From Myxococcota bacterium (GTDB lineage Bacteria; Myxococcota_A; Bradymonadia; UBA7976; UBA1532), in assembly GCA_963169045.1 (NCBI GenBank), contig CAUJDF010000072.1:1-61036 (forward strand): 61,036 nt of DNA, in the 5' to 3' direction. This document shows, one piece after another, positions 44,705-54,055 of this stretch. The notes beneath the pieces were generated by a model. It had not been told where the DNA came from, ran no database searches, and saw only the letters and a program-made list of their open reading frames with translations. Numbering within the stretch: position 1 is the stretch's first letter; each line of letters opens with the position of its first letter. Both the position numbers and the translations under genes were made by a program.

Positions 44705-45505
44705 ATGCCACGCCTCTGGCCTCCCTACGATCCCGACCGCCTCGATCAGCGCGAGCCCGCGTTCGTCGCCCGCTGCGCGGGGCTCGTGCGTCGCGTGCAC
44801 ACGCGCTGGCATCGCGGCGAGGTCCGCGGCCTCGAACACATCCCGCCCGGCCCGGCGCTGTACGTCGGCAACCACTCCGGCGGCCTGTGGACGCCCGACA
44901 CGTTCATCTTCGCCCAGGCGGTCCACGACGCCCGCGGCATCGAGGACGTGCCCTACGGCCTCGCCCACGACCTCGGCGTCGACGTCCCACCGCTGAACCG
45001 GCTGCTGGTGCCGCTCGGCGCGGTGCGCGCGGTGCCCGGCAACGCTGAGCGCCTGCTCGCCGCCGGCCACAAGGTGCTCGTGTATCCCGGCGGCGACGAG
45101 GACGCGCTGCGGCCGTTCCGGCAGCGTGGCCGCGTCGTCTTCGGCGGCCGCCGCGGCTTCGCGCGCCTCGCGCTGAAGGCGGGCGTGCCGATCGTGCCCG
45201 TGGTCGCTGCGGGCGCGCACTCCGGCTTCATCATCCTCGACGACGGCCGGCGCCTCGCGCGCCTGCTGCGCGCCGACCGCTGGGCGCGCCTCAAGGTCTT
45301 CCCCATCATCCTCTGCGCGCCCTGGGGACTCGCGCTCGGGCCGGCCGTGCTCTATGTGCCCTTCCCCAGCAAGGTGCTCGTCGAGGTGCTGCCGCCCATC
45401 GCGCCCGAGGGCACCTCCGACGAGCTCGCCGGCCGCGTCGAAGCCACGATGCAGGCCACGCTCGACCGCCTCGAGGCCGAGCGCCGACGCCGAGGGGCTC
45501 GCTGA
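44705..45505 (+). CDS. Lysophospholipid acyltransferase family protein (PlsC-like)
   Basis: A 266-residue acyltransferase. The catalytic block is 'YVGNHSGGLWTPDTFIF', where His and Asp are eight apart as in the MGAT-like LPLAT subgroup rather than the classic HxxxxD. Block II-III 'KVLVYPGGDEDALRPF' and block IV 'GVPIVPVVAAGAHSGFIIL' are also present. It probably transfers acyl chains to a lipid or alcohol acceptor at the membrane. No signal peptide; short hydrophobic segments suggest peripheral membrane association. A G-rich site is not obvious before ATG 44705. Acceptor not predictable. Confidence 0.85.
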   Translation: MPRLWPPYDPDRLDQREPAFVARCAGLVRRVHTRWHRGEVRGLEHIPPGPALYVGNHSGGLWTPDTFIFAQAVHDARGIEDVPYGLAHDLGVDVPPLNRLLVPLGAVRAVPGNAERLLAAGHKVLVYPGGDEDALRPFRQRGRVVFGGRRGFARLALKAGVPIVPVVAAGAHSGFIILDDGRRLARLLRADRWARLKVFPIILCAPWGLALGPAVLYVPFPSKVLVEVLPPIAPEGTSDELAGRVEATMQATLDRLEAERRRRGAR

Positions 45506-45542
45506 CGCATCAAACCTTCGAAGATGCAGAAGCGAGGTGCGC

Positions 45543-45860
45543 ATGGGTCGTCAAGTCAGGCACAACGACCAGTCCCTCCATCAAGAAGAGGCCGAGCGGC
45601 GCCGCGAAGAGGGCCAGCAGGGCTATCGCAAGGGCGACAACCACGCCGGCGGCGGCGGGCGCCAGGGCGGCGGCGGCAAGCAGCGGCGCCCGCCCGATGG
45701 CTGGGAGAAGGGCGACGTCGCCCGCACCGTCGACGACCACCACACCGCGCATCCGGTGCCGATCAAGCCGGGTCGCGATCCCGACCGCAAGGCGGAGATG
45801 AAGGACGAGCGCCGCGAGATCCTGCAGCAGGTGTATCACCCGCGCGGCCGGCAGGGCTGA
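45543..45860 (+). CDS. Small charged, Gly-rich hypothetical protein
   Basis: A 105-residue very hydrophilic protein. It has a Glu/Arg-rich helix ('QEEAERRREEGQQGYRKG'), a Gly-rich stretch ('NHAGGGGRQGGGGKQRRP') and a basic C-terminal part ('PIKPGRDPDRKAEMKDERRE'). It looks intrinsically disordered, perhaps a stress or nucleic-acid-associated protein; no family recognised. ATG 45543 follows GAGGTGC. The surrounding codon bias supports translation. Confidence 0.55.
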   Translation: MGRQVRHNDQSLHQEEAERRREEGQQGYRKGDNHAGGGGRQGGGGKQRRPPDGWEKGDVARTVDDHHTAHPVPIKPGRDPDRKAEMKDERREILQQVYHPRGRQG

Positions 45861-45906
45861 CGGCGGCGGCTTTACCCCACCCGCGCGCTGGCCCACAATG
45901 CGCGCG

Positions 45907-46350
45907 ATGGACTCTCTCCTCGTGGTCTTCGTGCCGGGGCGCGCGCGCGTCGGCGCGCTGGTGTCCGCCTTCGCCAAGCTGGGCCTCCAGTACGTCGAGG
46001 GGTGCGCCGAGCCGCCGATCCGCGCGGCGTACGCGGGGCGCGCCGGGCTGCTCGTGACGCTGGTGGGCTGGACGCCGGCGGCGCGCACGAAGTCGAAGGT
46101 GACGCTGCCGCCCGCCGTGCGCGACGCGTTGCTGGCCGTCGGCGGCTCGCCGCCCGGCGATGCGCTCGAGATGGTGGTCCTCGCGCCGGGCGGCGACCTG
46201 CGCGGCGAGGCCCGGCTGGGCTTCGACGAGCTGGACCGGCCGCTGGCGCCGGGGTGCCGGTACGTCGTCTCCGGTCTGGTGGCGTCGGTCCACGTGCCGC
46301 CCGAGCCCCATCCGGCGAACGCGACGCCCGGGACGCACCTCGATGACTGA
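45907..46350 (+). CDS. Hypothetical protein upstream of the amidohydrolase
   Basis: About 147 residues, no family recognised. It starts 'MDSLLVVFVPGRARVGALV' with beta-alpha character and no cleavable signal; an alternative ATG is at 45898. A poorly defined ribosome site precedes both. Its end overlaps the amidohydrolase start by eight bases, so it is likely the first gene of the operon that continues into the MoxR system. Confidence 0.55.
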   Translation: MDSLLVVFVPGRARVGALVSAFAKLGLQYVEGCAEPPIRAAYAGRAGLLVTLVGWTPAARTKSKVTLPPAVRDALLAVGGSPPGDALEMVVLAPGGDLRGEARLGFDELDRPLAPGCRYVVSGLVASVHVPPEPHPANATPGTHLDD

Positions 46351-47533
46351 CGTGCAGGTCTTCCGCGGGGCGACCGTCCACACCTGCGGCCCTCGGGGGG
46401 TGATCGAGCGCGGCGACGTCGTCGTCCGCGGCGGCCGCGTGGAGGCGGTGCGCGAGGCGGGTCGCGCCCCCCGCGGCGCGACGGTGCACGACGTCCGCGG
46501 CCGGCACCTGACGCCCGGCCTCGTCGATCCGCACGTGCACATGGGGGTGATGCCCGAGGGATTCGCCAACGAATCCAAGGACATCAACGAGATGACCGCG
46601 CCGCTCACGCCGCAGATGCAGGCGCTCGACGCGATCTGGCCGGGCGACGTGGCCTTCGCGCGGGCGCGCGCCGCCGGCGTCACGACCGTGTGCGTGCTGC
46701 CGGGATCGGCCAACGTGGTCGGCGGGACGGGCGTCGTCCTCAAGACGGCCGGGCGCGACGTGGAGCGCATGGCCATCGCGCCGCGGGCCTGCCTCAAGGT
46801 CGCGTTCGGCCACAACGTCAAGCACAGCCACGGCCTCAAGACGGGGCGCGCGCCGCTGACGCGCATGGGCATCGCGGCGCTCTTCCGCGAGGCGTTCGAC
46901 GGCGCGGCGGCCTACGGCGAGCGGCGCGCGAAGGACGCGTCGGTCCCCCTCGATCGCGGCCGCGAGGCGCTGCTGCGCGCCCTGCGCGGCGAGATCCCGG
47001 TGCGGGCCCACGCCTCGCGCAGCGACGACATCCTGACGGCGCTGCGCCTGGCGAGGGAGTACGGCCTGCGGCTCGTCCTCGAGCACGGCTACGAGGCGCA
47101 CCTCGTGCTCGAGCAGGTCAAGGCCGGCGCGGCGGCGGTGGTGCTCGGACCGATGTTCCGCTGCTGCGGAAGCTCCGAGGAGACCCACCTCGACTTCGCG
47201 GTCACCAAGGCGCTCGACGACGCGGGGGTCACCGTGGCGCACATGACCGATCATCCAATCGTTCCGGTGGGTTACCTGTCGATCCAGGCGGGGCTCTGCG
47301 TGCGTGCAGGCCTCTCGCCCGACCGGGCGCTCCTCACGATCACGCGGCACGCGGCGGAGGTGCTGGAGTGCGCGTCGCGCGTCGGCTCGATCGAGGTCGG
47401 CCACGACGCCGACCTCGTCGTCTTCGACGGGCCGCCGCTCGAGATCGGCAGCCGGGTGCTCGCGACATACATCGACGGCGCGCCGGTTTACCGGCACGGC
47501 GACGCCCTGCCGGTGCCCGGGATGGCGCATTGA
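46343..47533 (+). CDS. Amidohydrolase (imidazolonepropionase-like)
   Basis: A 396-residue metal-dependent hydrolase. The small beta-sandwich start 'FRGATVHTCGPRGVIERGD' leads to the HxH metal motif in 'LTPGLVDPHVHMG'. Further His/Asp ligands are in 'IPVRAHASRSDD', 'LVLEHGYEAH' and 'VTVAHMTDHPIVP' (final His and Asp). The closing 'VGSIEVGHDADLVVFDGPPL' is typical of the superfamily. The substrate is unknown; ring amides or isopeptides are common. It overlaps the gene before it by eight bases and the phosphatase after it by four (TTGA), so it appears to be transcribed with the downstream conflict-system genes. Confidence 0.85.
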   Translation: MTDVQVFRGATVHTCGPRGVIERGDVVVRGGRVEAVREAGRAPRGATVHDVRGRHLTPGLVDPHVHMGVMPEGFANESKDINEMTAPLTPQMQALDAIWPGDVAFARARAAGVTTVCVLPGSANVVGGTGVVLKTAGRDVERMAIAPRACLKVAFGHNVKHSHGLKTGRAPLTRMGIAALFREAFDGAAAYGERRAKDASVPLDRGREALLRALRGEIPVRAHASRSDDILTALRLAREYGLRLVLEHGYEAHLVLEQVKAGAAAVVLGPMFRCCGSSEETHLDFAVTKALDDAGVTVAHMTDHPIVPVGYLSIQAGLCVRAGLSPDRALLTITRHAAEVLECASRVGSIEVGHDADLVVFDGPPLEIGSRVLATYIDGAPVYRHGDALPVPGMAH

Positions 47534-48012
47534 CCGCCGACCTCGACCTCCTGCTGCCGAACTTCGGCTGGGTCGAGCCCGGCGTGCTGGCGGGATGCGG
47601 GCTGCCGGGGCGCGGCCTCGCGAGCAAGCTGCTGCCGGCGTGCGAGCGGGCGCGGGCGCACGGCGTCGACCTCGTCGTGAGCCTGCTCGAGGCGCCGCCA
47701 CTGCTGCCGGTGCTGCGGGCGGCAGGGCTCGGGGCGCTGCACTTCCCCATCGCGGACCACGGCGCGCCCGACGATCTCGTCGCCTTCGCGCGCTTCGTCG
47801 ACGCCGTCGCCGCCCGCATCGCGGCGGGCGAGACGACGCTCGTCCACTGCTACGCGGGCATCGGCCGCACCGGGCTCTTCCTCGCGGCGTTCCTGGCGCG
47901 CCATCGCGGCCTGACCGCCGACGAGGCCGTCGCGACGCTGCGCGCGGTGCGGCCGCGCAGCCTCGAGACGGCGGTCCAGATGCGGGCGCTGGCGCGCCTG
48001 GCCCGGCGCTGA
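47530..48012 (+). CDS. Dual-specificity protein phosphatase
   Basis: A 160-residue phosphatase. The catalytic loop is 'TLVHCYAGIGRTGLFLAAF', giving HCx5R with the nucleophilic Cys and the Ser/Thr position after Arg. A general-acid Asp lies in 'HFPIADHGAPDD'. The small size fits an atypical dual-specificity or cyclin-phosphatase-like fold. The TTG start at 47530 overlaps the amidohydrolase stop by four bases. Its stop overlaps the MoxR start (TGATG). It might reverse phosphorylation within this operon, but that is inferred from context only. Confidence 0.8.
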   Translation: MTADLDLLLPNFGWVEPGVLAGCGLPGRGLASKLLPACERARAHGVDLVVSLLEAPPLLPVLRAAGLGALHFPIADHGAPDDLVAFARFVDAVAARIAAGETTLVHCYAGIGRTGLFLAAFLARHRGLTADEAVATLRAVRPRSLETAVQMRALARLARR

Positions 48013-49169
48013 TGGTGGTAGGCTCGGCGCATCCGGCCGGCGGAGGGCGCGTGGTCCAGGTGGCGGAGGTCGCGGCGGGCGTGCGCGCCATGCTCGCGGA
48101 GGCGGCGCGGGGGCTGGTCGACCGCGAGGCGCTCGTCGAGCTGGTCGTGCTGGCGGCGGTCGCCGGCGAGCATCTGCTCGTGCTGGGTCCGCCGGGCACG
48201 GCGAAGAGCGAGGCGGTGCGTCGCGTGGCCCGCGGCATCGAGGCGCGCTCGTTCGAGTACCTGCTCGGGCGCTTCACCGAGCCGAGCGAGATCTTCGGGC
48301 CGGTCGACCTGCGCCGCCTGCGCGAGGGCGTCGTCGAGACCGCGACCGAGGGCATGCTGCCCGAGGCCGAGATCGCCTTCCTCGACGAGGTGTTCCTCGG
48401 ATCGACGGCCATCCTGAACACGCTGCTCGGCGTGCTCAACGAGCGCACGTTCCGGCGCGGGCACACGCAGGTGCGCTGCCCGCTGCGCGTGTGCGTCGGG
48501 GCGTCGAACGCGCTGCCCGAGGACGAGACGCTCGCCGCCTTCGCCGACCGCTTCCTGGTGCGCGTGTTCGTCGAGCCCATCGGCGATCCGCTGCTCGAGG
48601 ACCTGCTCGAGGCGGGCTGGGCGCTCGGCGAGGCGCGCCCGCAGGCGCGCGCCTCCATCGCCGACCTCGACGCGCTCGGCCGGGCGGCGCGGGGCGCGGA
48701 TCTCGCCGACGTCCGGGTGGAGCTGGCGCGGGCCGTCCGCGCGCTCCGGCGCGCCGGCATCTGGCTGTCGGACCGGCGCATCGTCCGCACCCAGCGGCTC
48801 GTCGCCGCGGCGGCGGTGCTGGCCGGGCGCGCGGCGGCGACGGCGGCCGACCTGTGGCCGCTCGTCTACGCGCTGCCGACCGCGGAGATGCAGCGGACGG
48901 GGCGCGACGTGCTGCGCGACCTGTTGGCGGCGAGCGCGAACGAGGCGCTGCCGGCCGCCGCCGCCGAGGCGTCGCTGGGGCCGGCGGCGCGGGCGGGCCG
49001 GCTCGTCGAGGCCGCGCGGGCGCTGCTGTCGGCCCCCACCGGCGACGAAGGCTGGCGCCTGCGGCTCGAGGGCGTGGCGCGGGAGATCGACGCGAGCTTC
49101 GCGCCCGACGCGCTGCCGGGACCGCTGGCCGAGGTGCGCGCCGCCATCGTGGAGCGGCTCTCGCCGTGA
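48012..49169 (+). CDS. MoxR-type AAA+ ATPase of a bpX ternary system
   Basis: A 385-residue AAA+ ATPase. Walker A 'GPPGTAKSEAV', sensor-like 'FTEPSEIFGPVDLRRLREG' and Walker B 'IAFLDEVFLGSTAILNTLLG' are those of the MoxR/RavA group. It is expected to work as a chaperone with a vWA-domain partner. The start is ATG 48012 (overlapping the phosphatase stop) or GTG 48051 with GGAGGG upstream, after which the usual helical start 'VAEVAAGVRAMLAEAARGL' begins. It is followed by bpX5-, vWA/propeller- and bpX6-type genes, the order described for MoxR/vWA/beta-propeller ternary conflict systems by Kaur and colleagues (eLife 2020). Confidence 0.88.
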   Translation: MVVGSAHPAGGGRVVQVAEVAAGVRAMLAEAARGLVDREALVELVVLAAVAGEHLLVLGPPGTAKSEAVRRVARGIEARSFEYLLGRFTEPSEIFGPVDLRRLREGVVETATEGMLPEAEIAFLDEVFLGSTAILNTLLGVLNERTFRRGHTQVRCPLRVCVGASNALPEDETLAAFADRFLVRVFVEPIGDPLLEDLLEAGWALGEARPQARASIADLDALGRAARGADLADVRVELARAVRALRRAGIWLSDRRIVRTQRLVAAAAVLAGRAAATAADLWPLVYALPTAEMQRTGRDVLRDLLAASANEALPAAAAEASLGPAARAGRLVEAARALLSAPTGDEGWRLRLEGVAREIDASFAPDALPGPLAEVRAAIVERLSP

Positions 49170-49543
49170 GCTGGCGGCCGCGGGAGGCGCCGCTCGCGCC
49201 GTGCGCCGTCGCGGGGTCGGGTCCGGCGGCGCGGGCGCTGGCGCGCCGGGCCGCGGGGAGGCGCCTCGACGGCGTGGCCGGCGACGACGTGATCGTGCTG
49301 CTCGGCGACGCGGACGCCCTGCCGTGGGCCGACGGTGTCGTCTACCTGGGGCGCGACGCGCGCGCGCCGTCGCTGCTCCTCCCGACGGCGCTCGAGCCGG
49401 CGTGGCCGGTGGCGCTCTTCGAGCGCGCGCTGCTCGCGCGCCACCCCGGCACGCCGCTGGCGGTCTTCGGCGGCTTCATCGTCCCGCTCGGCGGCGCGCG
49501 CCCGGTGGCACCGGACCGCCTCGCGGCGTGGCTGGCGCGGTGA
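49166..49543 (+). CDS. bpX5-like small protein of the ternary system
   Basis: A 125-residue protein. The architecture and sequence ('VIVLLGDADALPWADGVVYL', 'PSLLLPTALEPAWPVALFE', 'LAVFGGFIVPLGGARPV') resemble the bpX5 family found between MoxR and the vWA component in these systems. GTG 49166 overlaps the MoxR stop by four bases and its stop overlaps the vWA gene start. No catalytic residues are visible; presumed to be a structural or adaptor component. Confidence 0.65.
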   Translation: MSWRPREAPLAPCAVAGSGPAARALARRAAGRRLDGVAGDDVIVLLGDADALPWADGVVYLGRDARAPSLLLPTALEPAWPVALFERALLARHPGTPLAVFGGFIVPLGGARPVAPDRLAAWLAR

Positions 49544-51267
49544 GCGGGCAGGAGCTCCCGCCGGCGCTGGCCCCGTGGGCCGCGACGCTGGCCGCCTTTC
49601 CGCGCGACCTCGCGCTGACGCTCGGGCCGTGGCTCGCGCGGCTCTCGGGCGCGCTCGGACCGCTGTCGCGGCACCGCGCGTGCGGATCGGGCGAGCCCGA
49701 CGGGCTGGACGGGCTGGCGCGCCGGGGTTCCTACGAGCGGCTGCTGGCGAGCGAGTGGCTGCTGGCCGACGAGGCGCCGCTCGAGTTCGCGCGCCGCGCC
49801 GCCGCGGGGGAGCACGGCTTCCTCGCGCTGGCCCGCAAGCAGGCCGCGGGGGCGCGGCGCTGCGTCGCGCTGCTCGACGTGGGGCCCGACCAGCTCGGCG
49901 CGCCCCGCCTCGCCCACCTCGCGCTCCTGCTCGTGCTGAAGCGGCGCGCCGCCGAGGCCGGCGCCGACCTCGCGTTCGGCGCGTTGCAGCGCCCGGAGGG
50001 GCCGCTCCACGAGGGCCTGACGCCGGGGGCGGTCACCGCCTGGCTCGCGGCGCGCGACTGGTCCGGCCCCACCGCGGCCCACCTCGGCGCCTGGTCGGAG
50101 CGCCTCGGCACGACCGCCGACGAGCGCTGGATCGTGGGCGGCCGAGCGGCGGCGGGCCTCGACCCCGAGTGGAGCCGGGTGCTCGTCGACGAGGAGCCGC
50201 CATGTCTCGAGGTCCGCGTCCGCCGGCGCGCGGGCGGGGAGCGGACGCTGACGCTCGACCTGCCGCCCGAGCCGGTGGGCGTGCGCCTGCTGCGGCAGCC
50301 GTTCGCGCCCCCGGCGGCGACCCCGGTCACCATGGGGCCGCCGCCGCGCATGCTCGCCTTCTCGTCGGACGGCCGGCGCCTCATCGGGCGCATGGCCGAC
50401 GGCTCGTTCCTCGCGTGGCACGTGCCGCACAGCGCGCGCGCGACCGAGGGCCGGTCGCGCGTCTGGCGCGTCGGCAAGGGGCAGGGGGTCGTCGGCGCCG
50501 GCTGGTTCGGCCGCGGCTGGCGCCTGCTCACCACCGACGGGGACCGCCTGCGCTACTGGCACGGGGGCGACCTGCGGGCGATGGGTCCCGCGCTCGCGGG
50601 ACCGGCCAGCGAGGGCATCCCGCCGATGTTCGGCATCCCGCCGACGGGGCGCATCCGGCTGGTCGTGATCGACGGCGAGGGCACGCTGCGGGTGCTCGCC
50701 ATCAAAGACGGCGGATTCGTTGGGGAATTTGGTCGGCGCGGCGTCCGTGGCGCGTGCGCGGTGGGCGACAATCGCGTCGCCTACGTGGTCGCCCACGCCG
50801 AGTTCGCCGAGATCGCGGTCTGGCCCGAGGACCGCCCGAGCAAGGTGGTGGGCGTACCGTGCGCCGCGCCGCCGGCGGCGTTCTTCGGCTGGTCCACGCA
50901 GGCCTATGCCCGCACGGTCGCCATCGAGAAGAGACCCGGCGTCTGGGCCGCCTTCCGCGACCACCGCAGCGGGGAGTCCTACGAGTGGGCGGCGCCGGCG
51001 GGCGACGAGGTAGTGGGCGTGACGGCAGACCGGCGGACGGGCGAGGCCGTCCTCGTCGTGCGCGCGGCCGACGGCCGGCGTCTGCGGCTCGTGGGCCGTT
51101 CGCTCGACGCCGCGCTGCCCTCGGCGGGGACGTCGCCGATCGTCGCGGCGGTCGCCAGCGGGGCGGCGGCGCACGTGGCGTGGCTGCGCGCCGACGGTCG
51201 GGCGACGGTCTACGACCTGATGCGCGAGGAGGTGCTCCTCGAGGTGCAGCCGGGGGCGACGCCGTGA
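49540..51267 (+). CDS. vWA-like domain fused to a beta-propeller (ternary system)
   Basis: A 575-residue protein. The N-terminal half has a vWA-like Rossmann fold: 'RRCVALLDVGPDQLGAPRLA' starts the first strand. The MIDAS loop DxSxS reads Asp-Val-Gly-Pro-Asp, so metal binding is probably lost or altered. The C-terminal half has repeated beta blades ('RMLAFSSDGRRLIGRMADGS', 'GRGWRLLTTDGDRLRYWHGG', 'TRVYDLMRE'-like end). This is the expected partner of the MoxR ATPase. GTG 49540 overlaps the previous gene; its stop overlaps the bpX6 gene start. Confidence 0.75.
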   Translation: MSGQELPPALAPWAATLAAFPRDLALTLGPWLARLSGALGPLSRHRACGSGEPDGLDGLARRGSYERLLASEWLLADEAPLEFARRAAAGEHGFLALARKQAAGARRCVALLDVGPDQLGAPRLAHLALLLVLKRRAAEAGADLAFGALQRPEGPLHEGLTPGAVTAWLAARDWSGPTAAHLGAWSERLGTTADERWIVGGRAAAGLDPEWSRVLVDEEPPCLEVRVRRRAGGERTLTLDLPPEPVGVRLLRQPFAPPAATPVTMGPPPRMLAFSSDGRRLIGRMADGSFLAWHVPHSARATEGRSRVWRVGKGQGVVGAGWFGRGWRLLTTDGDRLRYWHGGDLRAMGPALAGPASEGIPPMFGIPPTGRIRLVVIDGEGTLRVLAIKDGGFVGEFGRRGVRGACAVGDNRVAYVVAHAEFAEIAVWPEDRPSKVVGVPCAAPPAAFFGWSTQAYARTVAIEKRPGVWAAFRDHRSGESYEWAAPAGDEVVGVTADRRTGEAVLVVRAADGRRLRLVGRSLDAALPSAGTSPIVAAVASGAAAHVAWLRADGRATVYDLMREEVLLEVQPGATP

Positions 51268-53957
51268 GGCCACGCGCGCCCGTCCACCGCGGCCACGTCG
51301 ACGCGGTGGGTTTCGTCGTCGACGAGGCCCTGCTGGGGTCGGCGGCGCGGGCCCGCGTCCTCGCGCTGTGGCGGCCCGGCGCGCGCGTCCTGCGGGCCGG
51401 GACGCGGCTCGTCGTCCTGCTGCCGGTGCCGGTGCGGGTCCGCGCCGAGCGCGCCCCGGGCGCGCCCCTGGTGGCCGCGGAGGGCCTCCTGTCCGCCTGT
51501 CCGCTCGACGCGAAGGAGCGCGCGGCGCTCGCCGCGCCGCCGGGCGCGCTCGTGCTCGTGGCGGGCGGGCGCGCCGAGGTCTTCGCGACGCTCCCCGACG
51601 AGGACCCCGCGGCCTGGATCGACCTCGGCGCGTTCACGCCGGTGGCGGTGACGCCGCTCGGGACGCCGCCGGCGCCGCCCCCGCTCGCGCCGGTGGCCGC
51701 GCCCGACGTGCGCGCCGTGTTGCGCGTGCCGCCGGCGGATCCGGCGCTGGCGGCGCTGCGGGCCCGCCTCCGCGGCGAACGGGCGCCGGAGGGCGCGGGA
51801 CGCCCGGCCGGCGCGGGGCTCGCGTTCCTCCGCGCGGCGCTTTCCCGGAGGGGCGGCGCGCGGGCGCCGGCGGGGCCGCCCGGTCCGCTCGAGCGGCTCG
51901 CGGGCGCGCTCGCCGGGCTGCTGGCGCGGCCGTCGGCGCGAGCGGCGGCGCCGGCCCGTGGGCTCGCGCCTCAGACGGTCCCGGCGCGCCCCGGACTGCT
52001 GTCGCGGTTCGTCGCGCGGTTCCGGCGGCCCGACGGGCCGGGCGGCGCGCCGCCGAAGCCGTCGCTGCTCGACCGCCTGCGCGCGTTCGCGGCGCAGCGC
52101 CTGCTCGATCTGGGGCTGGCGCGACACCTCGGCCGCCTGCACGCGCGCCACCTCGCCGAGACCCTCGACCTGCTCTCGCGCGGCCGCTTCGACGAGGCGC
52201 TGCGCCGCGCCATCCCGCTCGGCGACCTCGACGCCCCCGCGCCGACCGTGCCGTCGCTCTCGGCGCCGTCGGTCCGGTCCGACCTGAGCATCCGGGTCGA
52301 GCCCCGGCGGGCGCCCGGCGGCGGCGTGGCGCTGCCGTCGGACCTGTTCGCGGACGTGCGGCGGCGCTACCGCGAGGCCTGCGAGCGACTGGTCGCCCTG
52401 GGCCGGTACGACGAGGCGGCCTTCGTGCTCGCGGAGCTGCTGGGGGCCGACGAGGAGGCCGTCGCCCTCCTCGAGAGGCACGACCGCAAGCGCCTCGCCG
52501 CCGAGCTCGCCGAGGCCCGCAACCTCGCGCCCGGATTGGTGATTCGGCAGTGGATGATCGCCGGCGACCGCCAGCGCGCCCTGCAGGTGGCGCGGCGGAC
52601 GGGGGCCTACGCCGACGCGGTGGCGCGGCTCGAGGGCACCGAGGTGGCGGCCGTCCTGCGCGCCGGCTGGGCCGATCTCCTCGCGAGCGGAGGCGACTAC
52701 GCCGGCGCCGTCGACGTCATCTGGCCCGTCGCCTCGGCGCGCCACCTGGCGGTCGCCTGGATGGAGCGGGCGATCGAGGCCGGCGGTCCCGCGGGCGCGC
52801 GCCTGCTGGCCCGACGGCTCGGCATGGGGGGCGCCGACGCCGAGGTGCTGGGCGCCCGCGTCCGCGCGCTGCTCGACGACCCCGACGCCGCCGAAGAGCG
52901 CCTCGCGTTCGCCGACGCGCTCGACGGGCAGCCGGCCTGGTCGCGGCCGACGGCGCGGGCGCTGGTCCGCGACGTCGCCGGCGCCGACGGCGATCGCGCC
53001 GAGATGCTCCGCCGGCACGTCCGGCGGCTCGGCGATGCCGTGCTCGGCGAGGACCTGCCGCCCCTTCCGACGCCTCCGCCGCCCCGCTGGCCGGTCCGCG
53101 TCACGTTCGCCGATGCCGGCACGCTGCCGGTCTGGGACGCCGCCGCGCTGCCCGACGGGCGCACGCTCGTGGCGCTCGGCGAGGGCGGGCTGCGCGTGCT
53201 GACCCGCGACGGCCGGATCGCCGGCCGCCTCGAGACCCCCGCCCACCGCCTCGTCGTCGCCGACAACGGCCTGCGCGCGCTGGCGCTCGCCCGCCGCGGC
53301 GAGGCCTGGCGCGTCACCCCGGTGGATCCGATCCGCCGCACCGCCGGCGACGGCGTCGTCCTGCGCCTCGACGCCTTCGCGCCCGACTTCGACGGCACGC
53401 TGTGGTTCGTGGCCCGCGACGACGCCGTCATGGCGCTCGACGTCCTCGATCCCGAGCTCGCCGCGCTCTGGCGCCTGCGCGACGTCGGCGGGCCGGTGGG
53501 CGCCGTCGCGCGGGCCCGCGACGCCTGCCTCGTCCTCGTCGACGGCCCGACGTCCGAGATCTGGCGGCTCTCCCTGCCCGACTTCGTGCTGCGCGCCCGC
53601 GCGGACGCCGCGAAGGAGCTGGGCGAGGTCACGCTGGGCGCGCCGCTCTCCGGCCACGGCGCGATCGTCCTGCCGTGCGAGGAGCGCTCGAGCCTGCTGT
53701 TCGCCGGCGCGCGCCCGCGGGCGGCGGTGCTGGTGACGGGCGTCCTGGCCGCGTCGCCCGCGTGGGTGGTGTCGCGCGGCGAGACCGTGCAGGTGCGCAC
53801 GTCGGAGGGCGAGGCGCGTGCGGACCTCTCGCTGCCGGGCGCGGCGCGCGTCGCCGCCCGCATCCAGGGGACGCTGCTCGTCCTCGCCGACGACCGCGGC
53901 CGGGTCGTCCACTTCGACGCGCAGCGCGGCGCCGTCGTCCGCAGTCTGCGGGTCTGA
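51264..53957 (+). CDS. bpX6 domain, helical repeats and beta-propeller protein (ternary system)
   Basis: An 897-residue protein. It starts with a bpX6 domain ('VHRGHVDAVGFVVDEALLGS', about 5-165), a Pro/Ala linker, a paired-helix region resembling TPRs (about 330-590) with 'RRYREACERLVALGRYDEAA', and ends in a beta-propeller (about 600-897, 'WDAAALPDGRTLVALGEGGL', 'RVVHFDAQRGAVVRSLRV'). It is the last gene of the overlapping set and completes the MoxR/vWA/propeller system, predicted to be a NTP-driven, propeller-scaffolded conflict system. No toxin domain is recognised in any of the four genes. Confidence 0.8.
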   Translation: MRPRAPVHRGHVDAVGFVVDEALLGSAARARVLALWRPGARVLRAGTRLVVLLPVPVRVRAERAPGAPLVAAEGLLSACPLDAKERAALAAPPGALVLVAGGRAEVFATLPDEDPAAWIDLGAFTPVAVTPLGTPPAPPPLAPVAAPDVRAVLRVPPADPALAALRARLRGERAPEGAGRPAGAGLAFLRAALSRRGGARAPAGPPGPLERLAGALAGLLARPSARAAAPARGLAPQTVPARPGLLSRFVARFRRPDGPGGAPPKPSLLDRLRAFAAQRLLDLGLARHLGRLHARHLAETLDLLSRGRFDEALRRAIPLGDLDAPAPTVPSLSAPSVRSDLSIRVEPRRAPGGGVALPSDLFADVRRRYREACERLVALGRYDEAAFVLAELLGADEEAVALLERHDRKRLAAELAEARNLAPGLVIRQWMIAGDRQRALQVARRTGAYADAVARLEGTEVAAVLRAGWADLLASGGDYAGAVDVIWPVASARHLAVAWMERAIEAGGPAGARLLARRLGMGGADAEVLGARVRALLDDPDAAEERLAFADALDGQPAWSRPTARALVRDVAGADGDRAEMLRRHVRRLGDAVLGEDLPPLPTPPPPRWPVRVTFADAGTLPVWDAAALPDGRTLVALGEGGLRVLTRDGRIAGRLETPAHRLVVADNGLRALALARRGEAWRVTPVDPIRRTAGDGVVLRLDAFAPDFDGTLWFVARDDAVMALDVLDPELAALWRLRDVGGPVGAVARARDACLVLVDGPTSEIWRLSLPDFVLRARADAAKELGEVTLGAPLSGHGAIVLPCEERSSLLFAGARPRAAVLVTGVLAASPAWVVSRGETVQVRTSEGEARADLSLPGAARVAARIQGTLLVLADDRGRVVHFDAQRGAVVRSLRV

Positions 53958-54055
53958 CGCGATCGCCGACATTGCGGCGGGGTCCGACGTACTCCGGCGG
54001 GTGGCGCTTGACGCGCCGGCGGCGTCCGGGATGGGATGGCGGGACGGGGGCGGGC

